A stretch of 64,000 nt of DNA, from the NCBI RefSeq assembly GCF_025399895.1, contig NZ_JAODUA010000016.1, forward strand, positions 1-64,000. Reading direction: 5' to 3'. The stretch is from Streptomyces sp. ASQP_92 (GTDB lineage: Bacteria > Actinomycetota > Actinomycetes > Streptomycetales > Streptomycetaceae). Below, piece by piece: positions 17,202 to 25,175 of this stretch; position 1 is the first letter of the stretch, and each line of letters opens with the position of its first letter. The notes below the pieces were generated by a model, which saw only the letters and a list, made by a program, of their open reading frames with translations, had not been told where the DNA came from and ran no database searches. The position numbers and the translations under genes are program-made.

Positions 17202-17957
17202 ATGCGCGAGCAGCCGTCTTATCTCCGCATCGCTGACGTACTTCGTCAGCGCATCGCGGACCAGGAATGGTCACCAGGTGATCAATTGCCGTCGCGTGCG
17301 GACCTCGCGCGCGAGTGCGGGGTGAGTGACGCGGTCATCCGGCGCGCACAGGAGGCCCTCATCTCGCAGGGCGTCTTGGAGGGGCGAGCCGGCTCGGGTA
17401 CTTACGTTGCCGAGCCGCGCCAGCGACTGCTCATGGTCCGAGCACGGGAGCACGGGCGGGGCGACTCATCGTTCCGCACGGACATGGCCGCGCTCGGCAA
17501 GAAGGCGACGTGGGAATCCCGAAGTGATGCGATGGTGCCCGCGCCCGCACACATCGCGGAGCGGCTCGGTATCCCTGAGGGCGACTACTGCGTACGCACC
17601 TCGTACGAGTTCCTGGCCGACGGCCGGCCCTCTCATGTGCTGACCAGTTGGGAGCCGTACAGCATCACCGGCGGCACGCTCGTGGTCATGCCGGATGGCG
17701 GCCCGCTGGCGGGCAAAGGGGTGCCGCGCCGGATGGCTGAGATCGGCATCAAGGTCAGTCGTGTGGTTGAGCGTCCTGCTCCAGGACATGCGAATGCCGA
17801 GGAGGCGGACCTCCTCGGCATTCAGCGCGGCGCGCTGGTCACTCGTATCCAGCGGACGTACTACAGCGACGACGGGCGGGCGATCGAGACGGCTGACATC
17901 GTCGTGCCCGAGTCCCTGTGTGTGATCGAGTACGAGTTTCCGGTCAGTTCGAGCTGA
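17202..17957 (+). CDS. GntR/HutC-family regulator
   Basis: 251 residues. The winged helix spans about 1-75 (GDQLPSRADLARECGVSDAVIRRAQEALISQGVLEGRAGSGTYV), followed by a UTRA-like effector domain (about 100-245). No Shine-Dalgarno precedes the ATG and a TAGATT box is about 10 nt upstream, so the transcript may be leaderless. It lies directly behind the tandem 19-bp CTAG sites and probably represses itself and the divergent seven-gene operon. Its 3' end overlaps the convergent glycosyltransferase gene by 14 bp. Confidence 0.8.
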   Translation: MREQPSYLRIADVLRQRIADQEWSPGDQLPSRADLARECGVSDAVIRRAQEALISQGVLEGRAGSGTYVAEPRQRLLMVRAREHGRGDSSFRTDMAALGKKATWESRSDAMVPAPAHIAERLGIPEGDYCVRTSYEFLADGRPSHVLTSWEPYSITGGTLVVMPDGGPLAGKGVPRRMAEIGIKVSRVVERPAPGHANAEEADLLGIQRGALVTRIQRTYYSDDGRAIETADIVVPESLCVIEYEFPVSSS

Positions 17958-18705
17958 TCGGGTAGCGCCACTGGAAGTGGTCCAGCGCCCGTGCCCGTGC
18001 TTCGACGACCGCCATCCGTGCGTCGCGCTCGGGCGCGTTGGTGTGCGCGGACTGGCCCGTGGCCTGGCCCTCCCACTTGCGGTAGAGGAGCCCCACCTCG
18101 GAGGAGAACCATCCGCGCGCCACGGCGTTCAGGGCGAGCAGGAGGCCGGTGTCCTCCGAGGCCGGCAGCGCCATCCATCCCCCCAGGGCGACGAGCAGGT
18201 CACGGCGGATGAAGAGCGTCGCGGGGTGGACCTGCGCGCGGTAGTCGTGCGTGGCCCAGTAGTCGAGGACGGCCTTGCGCTCGATCGCGCCGGGTTCCGG
18301 GTCACCCGGGAAGCCGGCGGTCGTCCCGTCGGGAAGCAGATCGAGGACGCGGGAAGTTGCCCAGCCGATCGACGAGTCGGCTTCGAGGGCCGCGAGGTCG
18401 CGTGCCAGCGCGCCCGGAGGAAGTTGATCGTCGGCGTCCAGGACCTTCACGTATTCGCCGTCGGCGTGCGCCAACGCAATGGTGCGCGCGACGCCAGGGC
18501 CGCCACGGCGCCCCTGCCTGAAGGACACGCGGTCATCGGTCGGCACGTGAGGAGCGACATCGTCGCTCGTGCCGTCCTGCTGGATCAGCCAATGCCACTC
18601 CCAGCCGTCAGGGAGCTCCTGGTCGCAGAGGGACTTGAAGGCCTCCGGAAGGAAGTGGGCGGAAGGCCCATGGACGGCCGTGACGATGATGATGCGCCGG
18701 GTCAC
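17944..18705 (-). CDS. family 2 (GT-A) glycosyltransferase
   Basis: 253 residues starting MTRRIIIVTAVHGPSAHFL. GT-A hallmarks are visible: IQQDGTSDDV near the nucleotide-sugar site and the DxD-like VKVLDADDQLPPGAL that would hold the metal and UDP-sugar. No membrane segment, so soluble. It follows the AICE GntR gene at 18709 with only 3 bp between them, so the two are probably co-transcribed. The sugar and acceptor are unknown; probable AICE cargo. Confidence 0.8.
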   Translation of the reverse strand: MTRRIIIVTAVHGPSAHFLPEAFKSLCDQELPDGWEWHWLIQQDGTSDDVAPHVPTDDRVSFRQGRRGGPGVARTIALAHADGEYVKVLDADDQLPPGALARDLAALEADSSIGWATSRVLDLLPDGTTAGFPGDPEPGAIERKAVLDYWATHDYRAQVHPATLFIRRDLLVALGGWMALPASEDTGLLLALNAVARGWFSSEVGLLYRKWEGQATGQSAHTNAPERDARMAVVEARARALDHFQWRYPISSN

Positions 18706-18708
18706 GGC

Positions 18709-19497
18709 TCACCACCTTTCCAAGTGAGTCGTGAACAGCATTTCCGTACGGTCGCCGGGCAGCGTGAGGTCAGACATCTCGGCCACCCGGCCTTCGGTGT
18801 CGTACGACGTTTTCCGCAGGACCAGCACCGAGGTGCCCGGAGGAAGGTCCAGCTCCTCCGCTTCCTCCGCCTTCGGCGGCCGGGCGGTCACTCGCTCTTC
18901 CACGCGGTCGATCTCGATGCCCACGGTGTAGAGCTGGTTCCAAGTACCGCCGGGCCACGGCTCTTTGGTCTCGTCGAGTAGGTCGGGGTTACTCGCGACG
19001 CGCTCGCGGACCAGGTACGAGGTGACCAGGTTGAACGGGGCCCGCTCGGCGCTGTACCGCGTGCGATAGGTGCGCTCCACCAGGGCGGTGCCCTCGGGGA
19101 CACCCATGGCGGCCGCGATCTCCTCAGGTGCTTCGATCTCGCGGTAAGAGGCGTGGAAGACCAGATCGTTGACGCCCAGCCCGGTGTCGTGCTCAGTGGC
19201 CCCGGTGCCGGACCGTTCCTCCTCGGACTGGCGAGCGCGGTCCTTCTCCCACTGGTGCCGGCTGTTGTTCCGCTGGACGAGCGTGCGCGGACGGCGCACG
19301 AAGCTGCCACGGCCGTGCTGCTTCTCGATGAGTCCCTCGACCTGCAACACGCGGAGCGCTTCCCGGACTGTCACATGGCTTCGGCCGAAGCGCTCCACGA
19401 GCGCGGATTCCGGGGGCAGTTGGTCGCCAGGCTTGAGCTGACCTGCGCGGATAGACGTGCGGAGCTCGTCCGCGATCCGCTCGTACGCCTTGGCCAT
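18709..19497 (-). CDS. GntR-family AICE regulator (KorSA-like)
   Basis: 262 residues. N-terminal winged helix (PGDQLPPESALVERFGRSHVTVREALRVLQVEGLI, wing KHGRGSFVRR) and C-terminal UTRA domain (about 115-255). It is transcribed away from the transfer genes and its upstream region carries two strong inverted repeats (19535-19574, 19589-19632), the position of KorSA in pSAM2-type elements, where such a protein represses excision and transfer. Identity as a KorSA functional equivalent is inferred from context. Confidence 0.8.
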   Translation of the reverse strand: MAKAYERIADELRTSIRAGQLKPGDQLPPESALVERFGRSHVTVREALRVLQVEGLIEKQHGRGSFVRRPRTLVQRNNSRHQWEKDRARQSEEERSGTGATEHDTGLGVNDLVFHASYREIEAPEEIAAAMGVPEGTALVERTYRTRYSAERAPFNLVTSYLVRERVASNPDLLDETKEPWPGGTWNQLYTVGIEIDRVEERVTARPPKAEEAEELDLPPGTSVLVLRKTSYDTEGRVAEMSDLTLPGDRTEMLFTTHLERW

Positions 19498-19534
19498 CGC
19501 TGCTCACCGTTCCGTTGATCCGACGCGCACAGCA

Positions 19535-19574
19535 TACGACTCCTAAAGAGGTCTTGACGAGTGGAGGAGTCGTA
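19535..19574. promoter_or_regulatory. inverted-repeat operator 1
   Basis: Perfect 10-bp arms TACGACTCCT (19535-19544) and AGGAGTCGTA (19565-19574), 20-bp spacer. A plus-strand promoter fits inside: TTGACG at 19554, 18 bp, CATAGT at 19578. Binding here would block RNA polymerase directed at the transfer genes. Confidence 0.7.
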
Positions 19575-19588
19575 CGCCATAGTCTTGG

Positions 19589-19632
19589 CAACTCCTAAAG
19601 AGGACTAGAGGACTCGTTGTCTTTAGGAGTTG
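19589..19632. promoter_or_regulatory. inverted-repeat operator 2
   Basis: Perfect 13-bp arms CAACTCCTAAAGA (19589-19601) and TCTTTAGGAGTTG (19620-19632), 18-bp spacer containing CTAGAGGA. It shares the CTCCT core with operator 1 and is the best candidate site for the GntR protein encoded just to its left. Confidence 0.7.
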
Positions 19633-19768
19633 CCTCGCCCGGAGGAAAGCCCGCAGGGGTGAGTACGAAGGCCGCGTCCGCTACTTGAGAACTCCACAGT
19701 GGTCCGAATGAACGAGTGCTTTTGATCCCCGGCGTTGCCGCCCTCGGACGGCGCCGCCGGGAGGTCAT

Positions 19769-19791
19769 GACCACTCGTGAGTTGAGTGGTC
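19769..19791 (+). promoter_or_regulatory. leader hairpin
   Basis: GACCACTC-GTGAGTT-GAGTGGTC, a perfect 8-bp hairpin in the roughly 230-nt untranslated leader of the first transfer-region gene. Role unknown; could influence message stability or an internal promoter. Confidence 0.4.
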
Positions 19792-19860
19792 TCCGTGGAA
19801 CTACGCCGGTCGCGGCTCCTGCCCTCGGCGTTCCTGCCTCTACATCCCAAGGGGGACTCG

Positions 19861-20232
19861 ATGCGTCTCGCCGTTGGTGACGTGGTCCGCGATCGCCGGG
19901 ACCTGGTGATGGGCACCGTCATTGGTCTCGACAGCGGCAATAGCCGGCTCGTCGTGGTGCAGGTGCCGGGCCAGACCGTGCGGGTGCTCCCCGGACGAGA
20001 TCTGGAGATCGTCCGGCGCTACACCCGGCCGCGGTCGACGAAGCACCGTGTGGTGGCGCTGGCCGTAGTCGTCGGGGCTCTCACCGCCGCCTACGTCGCA
20101 GCCCACTCAGTTCAACTGCTCGGTGGGAGTTGGCTGTTGATGGTCGCCGCCGCTCTCGGCACGTACACCGGGCTCGACACGGTTTACAGCCTGGGCGTTC
20201 GCCTGGCCGGCTCCCGGCGCACCCGCGTCTGA
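19861..20232 (+). CDS. small two-span membrane protein
   Basis: 123 residues from ATG 19861. The N-terminal 55 residues form a beta-rich soluble part (GDVVRDRRDLVMGTVIGLDSGN), like KOW/SH3-type small domains. Two membrane segments follow (VVALAVVVGALTAAYVAAH; WLLMVAAALGTYTGLDTVY). First gene downstream of the GntR-controlled promoter. No known family; probably a transfer-associated membrane protein. Confidence 0.6.
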   Translation: MRLAVGDVVRDRRDLVMGTVIGLDSGNSRLVVVQVPGQTVRVLPGRDLEIVRRYTRPRSTKHRVVALAVVVGALTAAYVAAHSVQLLGGSWLLMVAAALGTYTGLDTVYSLGVRLAGSRRTRV

Positions 20233-20251
20233 GCACTTCGCACCCTTCGGT

Positions 20252-20312
20252 CAGCGGCGGTGGCCGACGGGTCACATCAGCCCACCGCGCTGGCTCTCCC
20301 ATCCCATCCAAG
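20252..20312 (+). promoter_or_regulatory. AICE leader element, copy 1
   Basis: Stem CAGC-(G bulge)-GCGGTGG / CCACCGC-GCTG (20252-20263 and 20282-20292) with the 18-nt loop CCGACGGGTCACATCAGC, then 3 nt, then CTCCCATCCCATCCAAG (20296-20312). The gene at 20327 begins 14 nt later with GGAGAG as its ribosome site. The same module recurs at 25885-25946 with identical loop length and spacing. See findings. Confidence 0.7.
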
Positions 20313-20326
20313 CCTTGGAGAGATCC

Positions 20327-20629
20327 ATGCGTACGTACATTGGCCAGCAGGAAGCCGTCAGCGCTGACGAGTTCGAGGAGCTGGCCCTCGGAGTCGGCGA
20401 CTACCAGGACTTCCGGGAACTGTTCCTCGGCCAGGCCGGTGAGTCCCCCGAGGAGCGGGCGGCGCGTGAGCAGGTGGCGCGTGAGGTTCTCGCGGAGCTC
20501 CTGGAAATGGGCATCGACGACGAAATCGACCGGGCGAACGCCGTCTACGCGGCACACCTCGCCTGCGTCTTCCCGCCGCGGAGCCGGGGTTCCCACCCTC
20601 GGCTGAACTGGATGCGGACGGCGGCATGA
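20327..20629 (+). CDS. 100-residue acidic hypothetical protein
   Basis: ATG 20327 (MRTYIGQQEAVSADEFEELA) follows the leader element; GGAGAG is 5-6 nt upstream. The stop overlaps the start of the next gene (ATGA), so it is translationally coupled to the Spd-like membrane protein. Acidic, helical, with EERAAREQVAREVLAELLEMG. Function unknown; conserved position at the start of the AICE transfer module suggests a small accessory. Confidence 0.6.
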   Translation: MRTYIGQQEAVSADEFEELALGVGDYQDFRELFLGQAGESPEERAAREQVAREVLAELLEMGIDDEIDRANAVYAAHLACVFPPRSRGSHPRLNWMRTAA

Positions 20630-21891
20630 GCATCCCCCACTTTGCGGACAGCGTGGGTGGCACGGCCCCGTACCTCGCCGTGACAGCCGTTGCGGCGTGC
20701 TTGCTCGGGCTCGTCGTCCGCAAAAGGCGGCGAGTCCGAGGTCGGGCAACTCCCGCCGTCCGTGTGGCCGCGATTGCCGCCGTTGGTTGTACGGCGTATA
20801 CGGCTGATACGAGCTGGCGATTCGCGGCGGACTACCTCGACATGGGAGGGACCGCCGAGCGCATCGCGATGTTCGCCGCCGCTGAGCTGGCCCTCTTCGC
20901 CAACTCGCTGTTGGCTCGGCAGAACCTCAGCGGACCGAACGGCACGCCTGGCGCGCCTGGCGTTCTGGTCTGGGTAATCACTGGTGTCCAGGTGATTCCG
21001 GCGTATGCCGAGTCGGGCGTCGTCGGCGGTACGGTGCGTGCTTTCGTCGGGCCGGTCATGGCCGCGATGCTCTGGCATCTCGCCATGGGGATCGATCTCC
21101 GGCACCACAAGCCCGATGCTGCGTCCCGCGGCTTGCTCGCGATGGTGGGCAGAGAGTTCCGCGAGCGGTTCCTCTCACGCCTCGGCCTCGCCGAGCGAGA
21201 CAGAGACGCTGCTCAGATCACCCGCGACCGCGCCACTCTGCGTGCTGTGGAGCTCGCGGCCCGGCTCGCTGAGATGACCCCCAAGCAGCGGGGCCGACGG
21301 AGGGGGCAGCGAGTCAATCGGCGCCTTTCCAAGGCCGTTGCTCGCGCCTCGGCCGGCATGAATCGTGAGCAGCGGCGGAAGCTGCTCGACATGCTCGCGG
21401 CGCGTCGGCACGCTTCGAGCCTGGCGACCGTCGACCTTCCGTCGCCGTGGGACGAACACCGCCCGGACGCCGCGGCGTCCGCCCTGGCTGTCCAGGCACG
21501 GGAGCAGATGCGGCGGGCTGCTGCCGACATCAGAGGCAGGGCGCGCCCGCATTTGCTCTTCGCGGACGTCTTGCCAGGTCACAGGGTGGACGGCGGGGAG
21601 CGTTCACCCGAACACCCTTGGCCGCATTCGCAGGATCTCGCTGTCGGCAACGCGGTGCCGACAGAGCCCGAGAAGCTCGGCAAGGACGAGGCCCGCACCG
21701 CCATCGAGGAGGGGTGGGCCGAAGGCCTCAGCGTCCGGGAGACGGCAGCGAAGGCCACCCGCGCTCCGAGCTACGTCCACGAGGTGTTCATCAGGCTCGA
21801 CAAGGACCGTGGCCCTCGGCCGGTCCCCAGTCGACTCGCTTCCGTGAACGGACATGCGGCGTCCGAGAGCGCCGACTCTGCCGCGCACTGA
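20626..21891 (+). CDS. Spd-like integral membrane protein with C-terminal HTH
   Basis: 421 residues. The first 170 hold about four membrane segments (APYLAVTAVAACLLGLVV, VAAIAAVGCTAYTA, AELALFANSLLA, VLVWVITGVQVIPAY). The rest is cytoplasmic and basic (RGRRRGQRVNRRLSKAVA), ending in a short HTH-like element (LSVRETAAKATRAPSYVHEVFIRL). This plan matches the Spd proteins that help plasmid spread through Streptomyces hyphae together with TraB. It lies directly before traB. Confidence 0.65.
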   Translation: MSIPHFADSVGGTAPYLAVTAVAACLLGLVVRKRRRVRGRATPAVRVAAIAAVGCTAYTADTSWRFAADYLDMGGTAERIAMFAAAELALFANSLLARQNLSGPNGTPGAPGVLVWVITGVQVIPAYAESGVVGGTVRAFVGPVMAAMLWHLAMGIDLRHHKPDAASRGLLAMVGREFRERFLSRLGLAERDRDAAQITRDRATLRAVELAARLAEMTPKQRGRRRGQRVNRRLSKAVARASAGMNREQRRKLLDMLAARRHASSLATVDLPSPWDEHRPDAAASALAVQAREQMRRAAADIRGRARPHLLFADVLPGHRVDGGERSPEHPWPHSQDLAVGNAVPTEPEKLGKDEARTAIEEGWAEGLSVRETAAKATRAPSYVHEVFIRLDKDRGPRPVPSRLASVNGHAASESADSAAH

Positions 21892-21921
21892 GCGGTCCTG
21901 CAAGATCCACAGATTTCCTTC

Positions 21922-21966
21922 GCCGGTGCCCGGCCGCTGCTTTGGCGGGTAGGGCTGGGCACCGGC
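21922..21966 (+). promoter_or_regulatory. hairpin in the traB leader
   Basis: Perfect 10-bp arms GCCGGTGCCC (21922-21931) and GGGCACCGGC (21957-21966), 25-nt loop, followed by pyrimidine-rich TTTCCCTCCAG and then the traB ribosome site GGAAGGA. The order hairpin, pyrimidine tract, SD resembles the two leader elements, but the loop sequence is different. Confidence 0.5.
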
Positions 21967-21997
21967 TTTCCCTCCAGCAGTGCGGAAGGAAGTGCCA

Positions 21998-24235
21998 GTG
22001 AAACACGAGGACTCCAACGATCCCGAGCGGGAGCTCTTCGACCGCTTGGAAAGGGAGATGGACCCTGAGAGCGCCGAGCCTGAAGTCCAGGCCAAGGCGG
22101 ATCCCGAGGCGGGCGGCGGGTCGGTCTTCGACTTCGTCAAGCGCCGGCGGAACGGCAGCAAGGACGAGCCGGACACGTCCGACCCGACGAACGAGACCGA
22201 CCCGGACGACATCGTCATGGTTGACCTTCCCGGCGGACCGAGCGGGCCTGGTCTGCTTGACCGGGTGTTCGGAGCGAAGAGGCGCGCGGTCGTTCCCGAA
22301 TGGGCGCGATCGTGGAACGAGTTCAAGAAGGCGGGTCGGGGGGTCGTCGAATACGGATGGCATGTAGCCGCGTACCACGCGGTGCGAACCCCTTGGTACA
22401 CGGCGCGGCTTCTCTGGCAGGCTCCCCGCGGAGTCGCCCGGTTCATCGGCGACACGATGGCGTGGACGGTAGACAGGGAGGGGGAACCCCTCCGCCAGGT
22501 CGCCGCCTCGAAGGCGGATATCGAGAGCTACCTGAAGTTGTCACGGCAGCGGGACCGGCGGGTCCGCTGGCGGACCGTCGTCAGCATCGGCGGCATGGTC
22601 GTGGGCCTGAGCACGTCGCTCTCGCTGTTCGTGCTGGCCCCCAACTGGCTTCTGCTGCTCGTCGGTTCGGTCACGACGCTGGCGATGGGACGTCTGGGGC
22701 AAGCCGCCGACGATCCCGTTATCCACAGGGCTGTGGAGATCCCGAAGGCCACCAAGCTCACCAGCGACATCGTGCTTCGGGCCCTCGGAGCGCTGGGGAT
22801 TCCGGCCATCAACCAAGCACAGACCAAGGGCGGACCCGGCTTCTTCTTCACTTCCCCGATCACGCGGGACGGTCCCGGTTGGCTCGCCGAGGGCGACCTT
22901 CCGTACGGGGTCACCGTGACGGACGTGATCGAGCGCCGGGACCGCTTGGCTTCTGGTCTGCGTCGCCCCCTGGGGTGCGTGTGGCCCGAGCCCGTGCCGG
23001 ACGAGCACACCGGCCGACTCAAGCTGTGGGTCGGCGATCAGGACATGTCGCAGTCCAAGCAGGAACCGTGGCCGCTGGAGAAGGGCGGGGGAGTCGACCT
23101 CTTCAAGGCCGTTAGCTGGGGAACTGACCAGCGTGGCCGCTGGGTTGGCGTCACGCTGATGTTCATCGCGGGCATCATCGGCGCCATTCCGCGTATGGGT
23201 AAGACCTTCCTCCTGCGGCTCCTGCTTCTGATCGCCGCCCTCGACGTCCGGGCGGAGCTCCACACGTACGACCTGAAGGGAACCGGTGACCTGGACGCGG
23301 TCGGCGACCGCGTCTCCTACCGGCACCGCGCCGGCGAGGAAGACGCCGACATCGAGTACGCGATCGCGGACATGCGGGAGCTACAAGGGGAACTGCGGAG
23401 GCGGGCGAAGGTGATTCGGTCGCTGCCGCGCGACATCTGCCCGGAGTCGAAGGTCACGACGGAACTGGCCTCGAAACGATCGCTCGGCCTCCACCCGATC
23501 GTGGTGGGTGTCGACGAGTGCCAAGTCTGGTTCGAACACCCCAAGTACGGCGCCGAGTTCAAGGAAATCTGCACCGACCTGGTGAAGCGCGGCCCGGCCA
23601 CCGGCATCGTGCTCCTGCTTGCTACGCAGCGACCGGACAAGGACGCCATCCCGACCGCGATCAGCGCCAACGCGTCGGCACGCTGGTGCCTGAAGGTCAT
23701 GGGCCAGATCGAGAACGACATGGTCCTCGGGACCGGGTCCTACAAGCGCGGGGTGCGCGCGAACATGTTCGCCTGGGGTGACAAGGGCATCTGCTACTTC
23801 CTCGGTGAGGGCGCCGACGCTCGCATTGTCCGTTCGGCCTTCATCGACGCGGTCAAGGCCGATGTCATCGCCCTTCGAGCCCGTTCCCTGCGCGAGCGCG
23901 CAGGCGCCCTGGCCGGCCACTGCCTCGGTGAGCAGCCCGCGGCCGACCCGGGCACCACGTATGACCTACTCACCGACCTGCTCGCCGTGGTCCCGAGCGC
24001 CGAGTCGAAGGTCTGGTCCGAGTCCGTACTCACTCTCCTCGCGGACCTGCGGCCCGATGTCTACGGCCAGTGGACGGCGGAGCAGCTCGCGGCTGCGATC
24101 AAGCCGTATGGCATCCGCACGACTCAGGTGTGGGGCATCACGGAGGACGGCAAGGGAGCCAACCGGCGCGGAATCAAGCGCGCCGACCTCCTCAAGGCCG
24201 CTGCGGAGCGTGACGGAAAGAGCGAGGCCGCATAG
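21998..24235 (+). CDS. traB: TraB-type FtsK/SpoIIIE-like conjugative DNA translocase
   Basis: 745 residues from GTG 21998, chosen over GTG 21980 because GGAAGGA lies 7 nt upstream. After an acidic N-terminus come two membrane segments (about 190-235, SIGGMVVGLSTSLSLFVLAPNWLLLLVG region). The ATPase core has Walker A GAIPRMGKT (395-403) and Walker B VVGVDECQVWF (Asp506). The end (GIRTTQVWGITEDGKGANRRGIKRADLL) is a winged helix like FtsK gamma, expected to read clt repeats. Streptomyces TraB pumps double-stranded DNA as a hexamer at the hyphal tip; it needs no relaxase. Gene symbol by family resemblance. Confidence 0.85.
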   Translation: MKHEDSNDPERELFDRLEREMDPESAEPEVQAKADPEAGGGSVFDFVKRRRNGSKDEPDTSDPTNETDPDDIVMVDLPGGPSGPGLLDRVFGAKRRAVVPEWARSWNEFKKAGRGVVEYGWHVAAYHAVRTPWYTARLLWQAPRGVARFIGDTMAWTVDREGEPLRQVAASKADIESYLKLSRQRDRRVRWRTVVSIGGMVVGLSTSLSLFVLAPNWLLLLVGSVTTLAMGRLGQAADDPVIHRAVEIPKATKLTSDIVLRALGALGIPAINQAQTKGGPGFFFTSPITRDGPGWLAEGDLPYGVTVTDVIERRDRLASGLRRPLGCVWPEPVPDEHTGRLKLWVGDQDMSQSKQEPWPLEKGGGVDLFKAVSWGTDQRGRWVGVTLMFIAGIIGAIPRMGKTFLLRLLLLIAALDVRAELHTYDLKGTGDLDAVGDRVSYRHRAGEEDADIEYAIADMRELQGELRRRAKVIRSLPRDICPESKVTTELASKRSLGLHPIVVGVDECQVWFEHPKYGAEFKEICTDLVKRGPATGIVLLLATQRPDKDAIPTAISANASARWCLKVMGQIENDMVLGTGSYKRGVRANMFAWGDKGICYFLGEGADARIVRSAFIDAVKADVIALRARSLRERAGALAGHCLGEQPAADPGTTYDLLTDLLAVVPSAESKVWSESVLTLLADLRPDVYGQWTAEQLAAAIKPYGIRTTQVWGITEDGKGANRRGIKRADLLKAAAERDGKSEAA

Positions 24236-24243
24236 CTCGCCCC

Positions 24244-24283
24244 GGTGCTAGACCTAGCGGCCACCCCCGCTAGGTCTAGCACC
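24244..24283. terminator. perfect 17-bp inverted repeat after traB
   Basis: GGTGCTAGACCTAGCGG (24244-24260) and CCGCTAGGTCTAGCACC (24267-24283) around a 6-nt loop. No T-run follows. It may end traB transcription, but it is built of CTAG motifs like the operator array at 17122, and a promoter-like TTGACC sits at 24308, so it may instead be a regulatory site. A small hairpin GCCCC-TAGC-GGGGC follows at 24322-24335. Confidence 0.6.
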
Positions 24284-24375
24284 CCTGCTAGCGGCTTATC
24301 TGGCCCTTGACCTGCGGACTAGCCCCTAGCGGGGCCTCTCCGAGTACCCAGGTTCCCGCCCTGAAGGGGATTCTC

Positions 24376-24630
24376 ATGCCTGCGTCGATCTCGTACCTGC
24401 CCCTCGCCCTGCTCATAGTCACCGGCTACGCGGCGTTGTGCGCCGCGAGCCCGTTCGGAACCTGCCGCAAGTGCAAGGGGTGGGGTTCCAAGGTCTCCAC
24501 CTCCCGTTGGGCCGGCCGCCTCAAGCGCGGGCGCGAGTGCCGCCGCTGCCGTGGCTACGGCCAGCGCATCCGCATAGGCCGCCGCGTCTACAACGCCGTT
24601 TCCCGCCTTCGTCATGAAGGCACCCGCTGA
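24376..24630 (+). CDS. membrane-anchored zinc-ribbon-like small protein
   Basis: 84 residues from ATG 24376 with AAGGGG upstream. One membrane segment (YLPLALLIVTGYAALCAA) is followed by two Cys pairs, CRKCKGWG and CRRCRGYG, resembling the DnaJ-type zinc motif CxxCxGxG, in a very basic context. Such proteins recur in AICE transfer regions. A role at the membrane with TraB or DNA is inferred. Confidence 0.65.
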   Translation: MPASISYLPLALLIVTGYAALCAASPFGTCRKCKGWGSKVSTSRWAGRLKRGRECRRCRGYGQRIRIGRRVYNAVSRLRHEGTR

Positions 24631-24646
24631 CACGGACGGAGCCTCA

Positions 24647-24835
24647 ATGTCCTTCACGCTCAACGCGATCGTGCTCTTCGGCATCCTCCTCGCCATGCTC
24701 ATCCGCTCCAAGGCGGTCGGCTTCGGGGCCGCGATCGTCTCAGTGCTCTTCGGCTTCTACCTGGCGCGCACACCAGCGGCCCCCCCGGTCGACTCGATCG
24801 TGGCCGCGCTCGCCAGCGCCATCCCCAGCCTCTGA
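24647..24835 (+). CDS. 62-residue hydrophobic protein (SpdD-like)
   Basis: ATG 24647 with GGAG about 6 nt upstream; an ATG at 24614 inside the previous gene is less likely. Almost all hydrophobic: FTLNAIVLFGILLAMLI and VGFGAAIVSVLFGFYLA, two membrane spans. Small hydrophobic proteins of this sort (SpdD/Spd-type) accompany transfer genes in Streptomyces plasmids. Assignment by context. Confidence 0.6.
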   Translation: MSFTLNAIVLFGILLAMLIRSKAVGFGAAIVSVLFGFYLARTPAAPPVDSIVAALASAIPSL

Positions 24836-24858
24836 CCATCACCGAGAGGAACCCGCCC

Positions 24859-25089
24859 GTGTCGACTCCCTCTGCACCTGTCCCGCCGCGTATCTCCAAG
24901 ATGGCGGCCGGTGAACTGCGCGACGCGCTCATGGCCATCGAGCTGGGCCACGGCCCGACCGCGGTTGCCGCCCTGATGGCCATCGACGAAGAGTCCTGGC
25001 AGGGCATCGAGAAGCGGCTCGCCGCACTCGTAGGTGACGACTTGCGGTCGTTGCTCCTCGCCGCCGTCACGCGCTCACCGCTGGTCTGA
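24859..25089 (+). CDS. 76-residue hypothetical protein
   Basis: GTG 24859 with GAGAGGAA upstream. Helical, MSTPSAPVPPRISKMAAGELRDALM, no membrane segment. It lies between SpdD-like and the 220-residue gene, likely in one transcript. Function unknown. Confidence 0.55.
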   Translation: MSTPSAPVPPRISKMAAGELRDALMAIELGHGPTAVAALMAIDEESWQGIEKRLAALVGDDLRSLLLAAVTRSPLV

Positions 25090-25175
25090 CGATCCCCCGT
25101 GCGGCTCCAACTCCCGGGAGGTGGAGCCGCGCAGAGGACCGGAAAGCCCGGCCCGTGCGCCCCGGAGGCCGCCCC

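Noticed and set aside
22195..22215. GACCCGGA-like octamer as a TraB clt repeat
   Set aside because: Only one copy, inside traB coding sequence; clt loci need several tandem copies.
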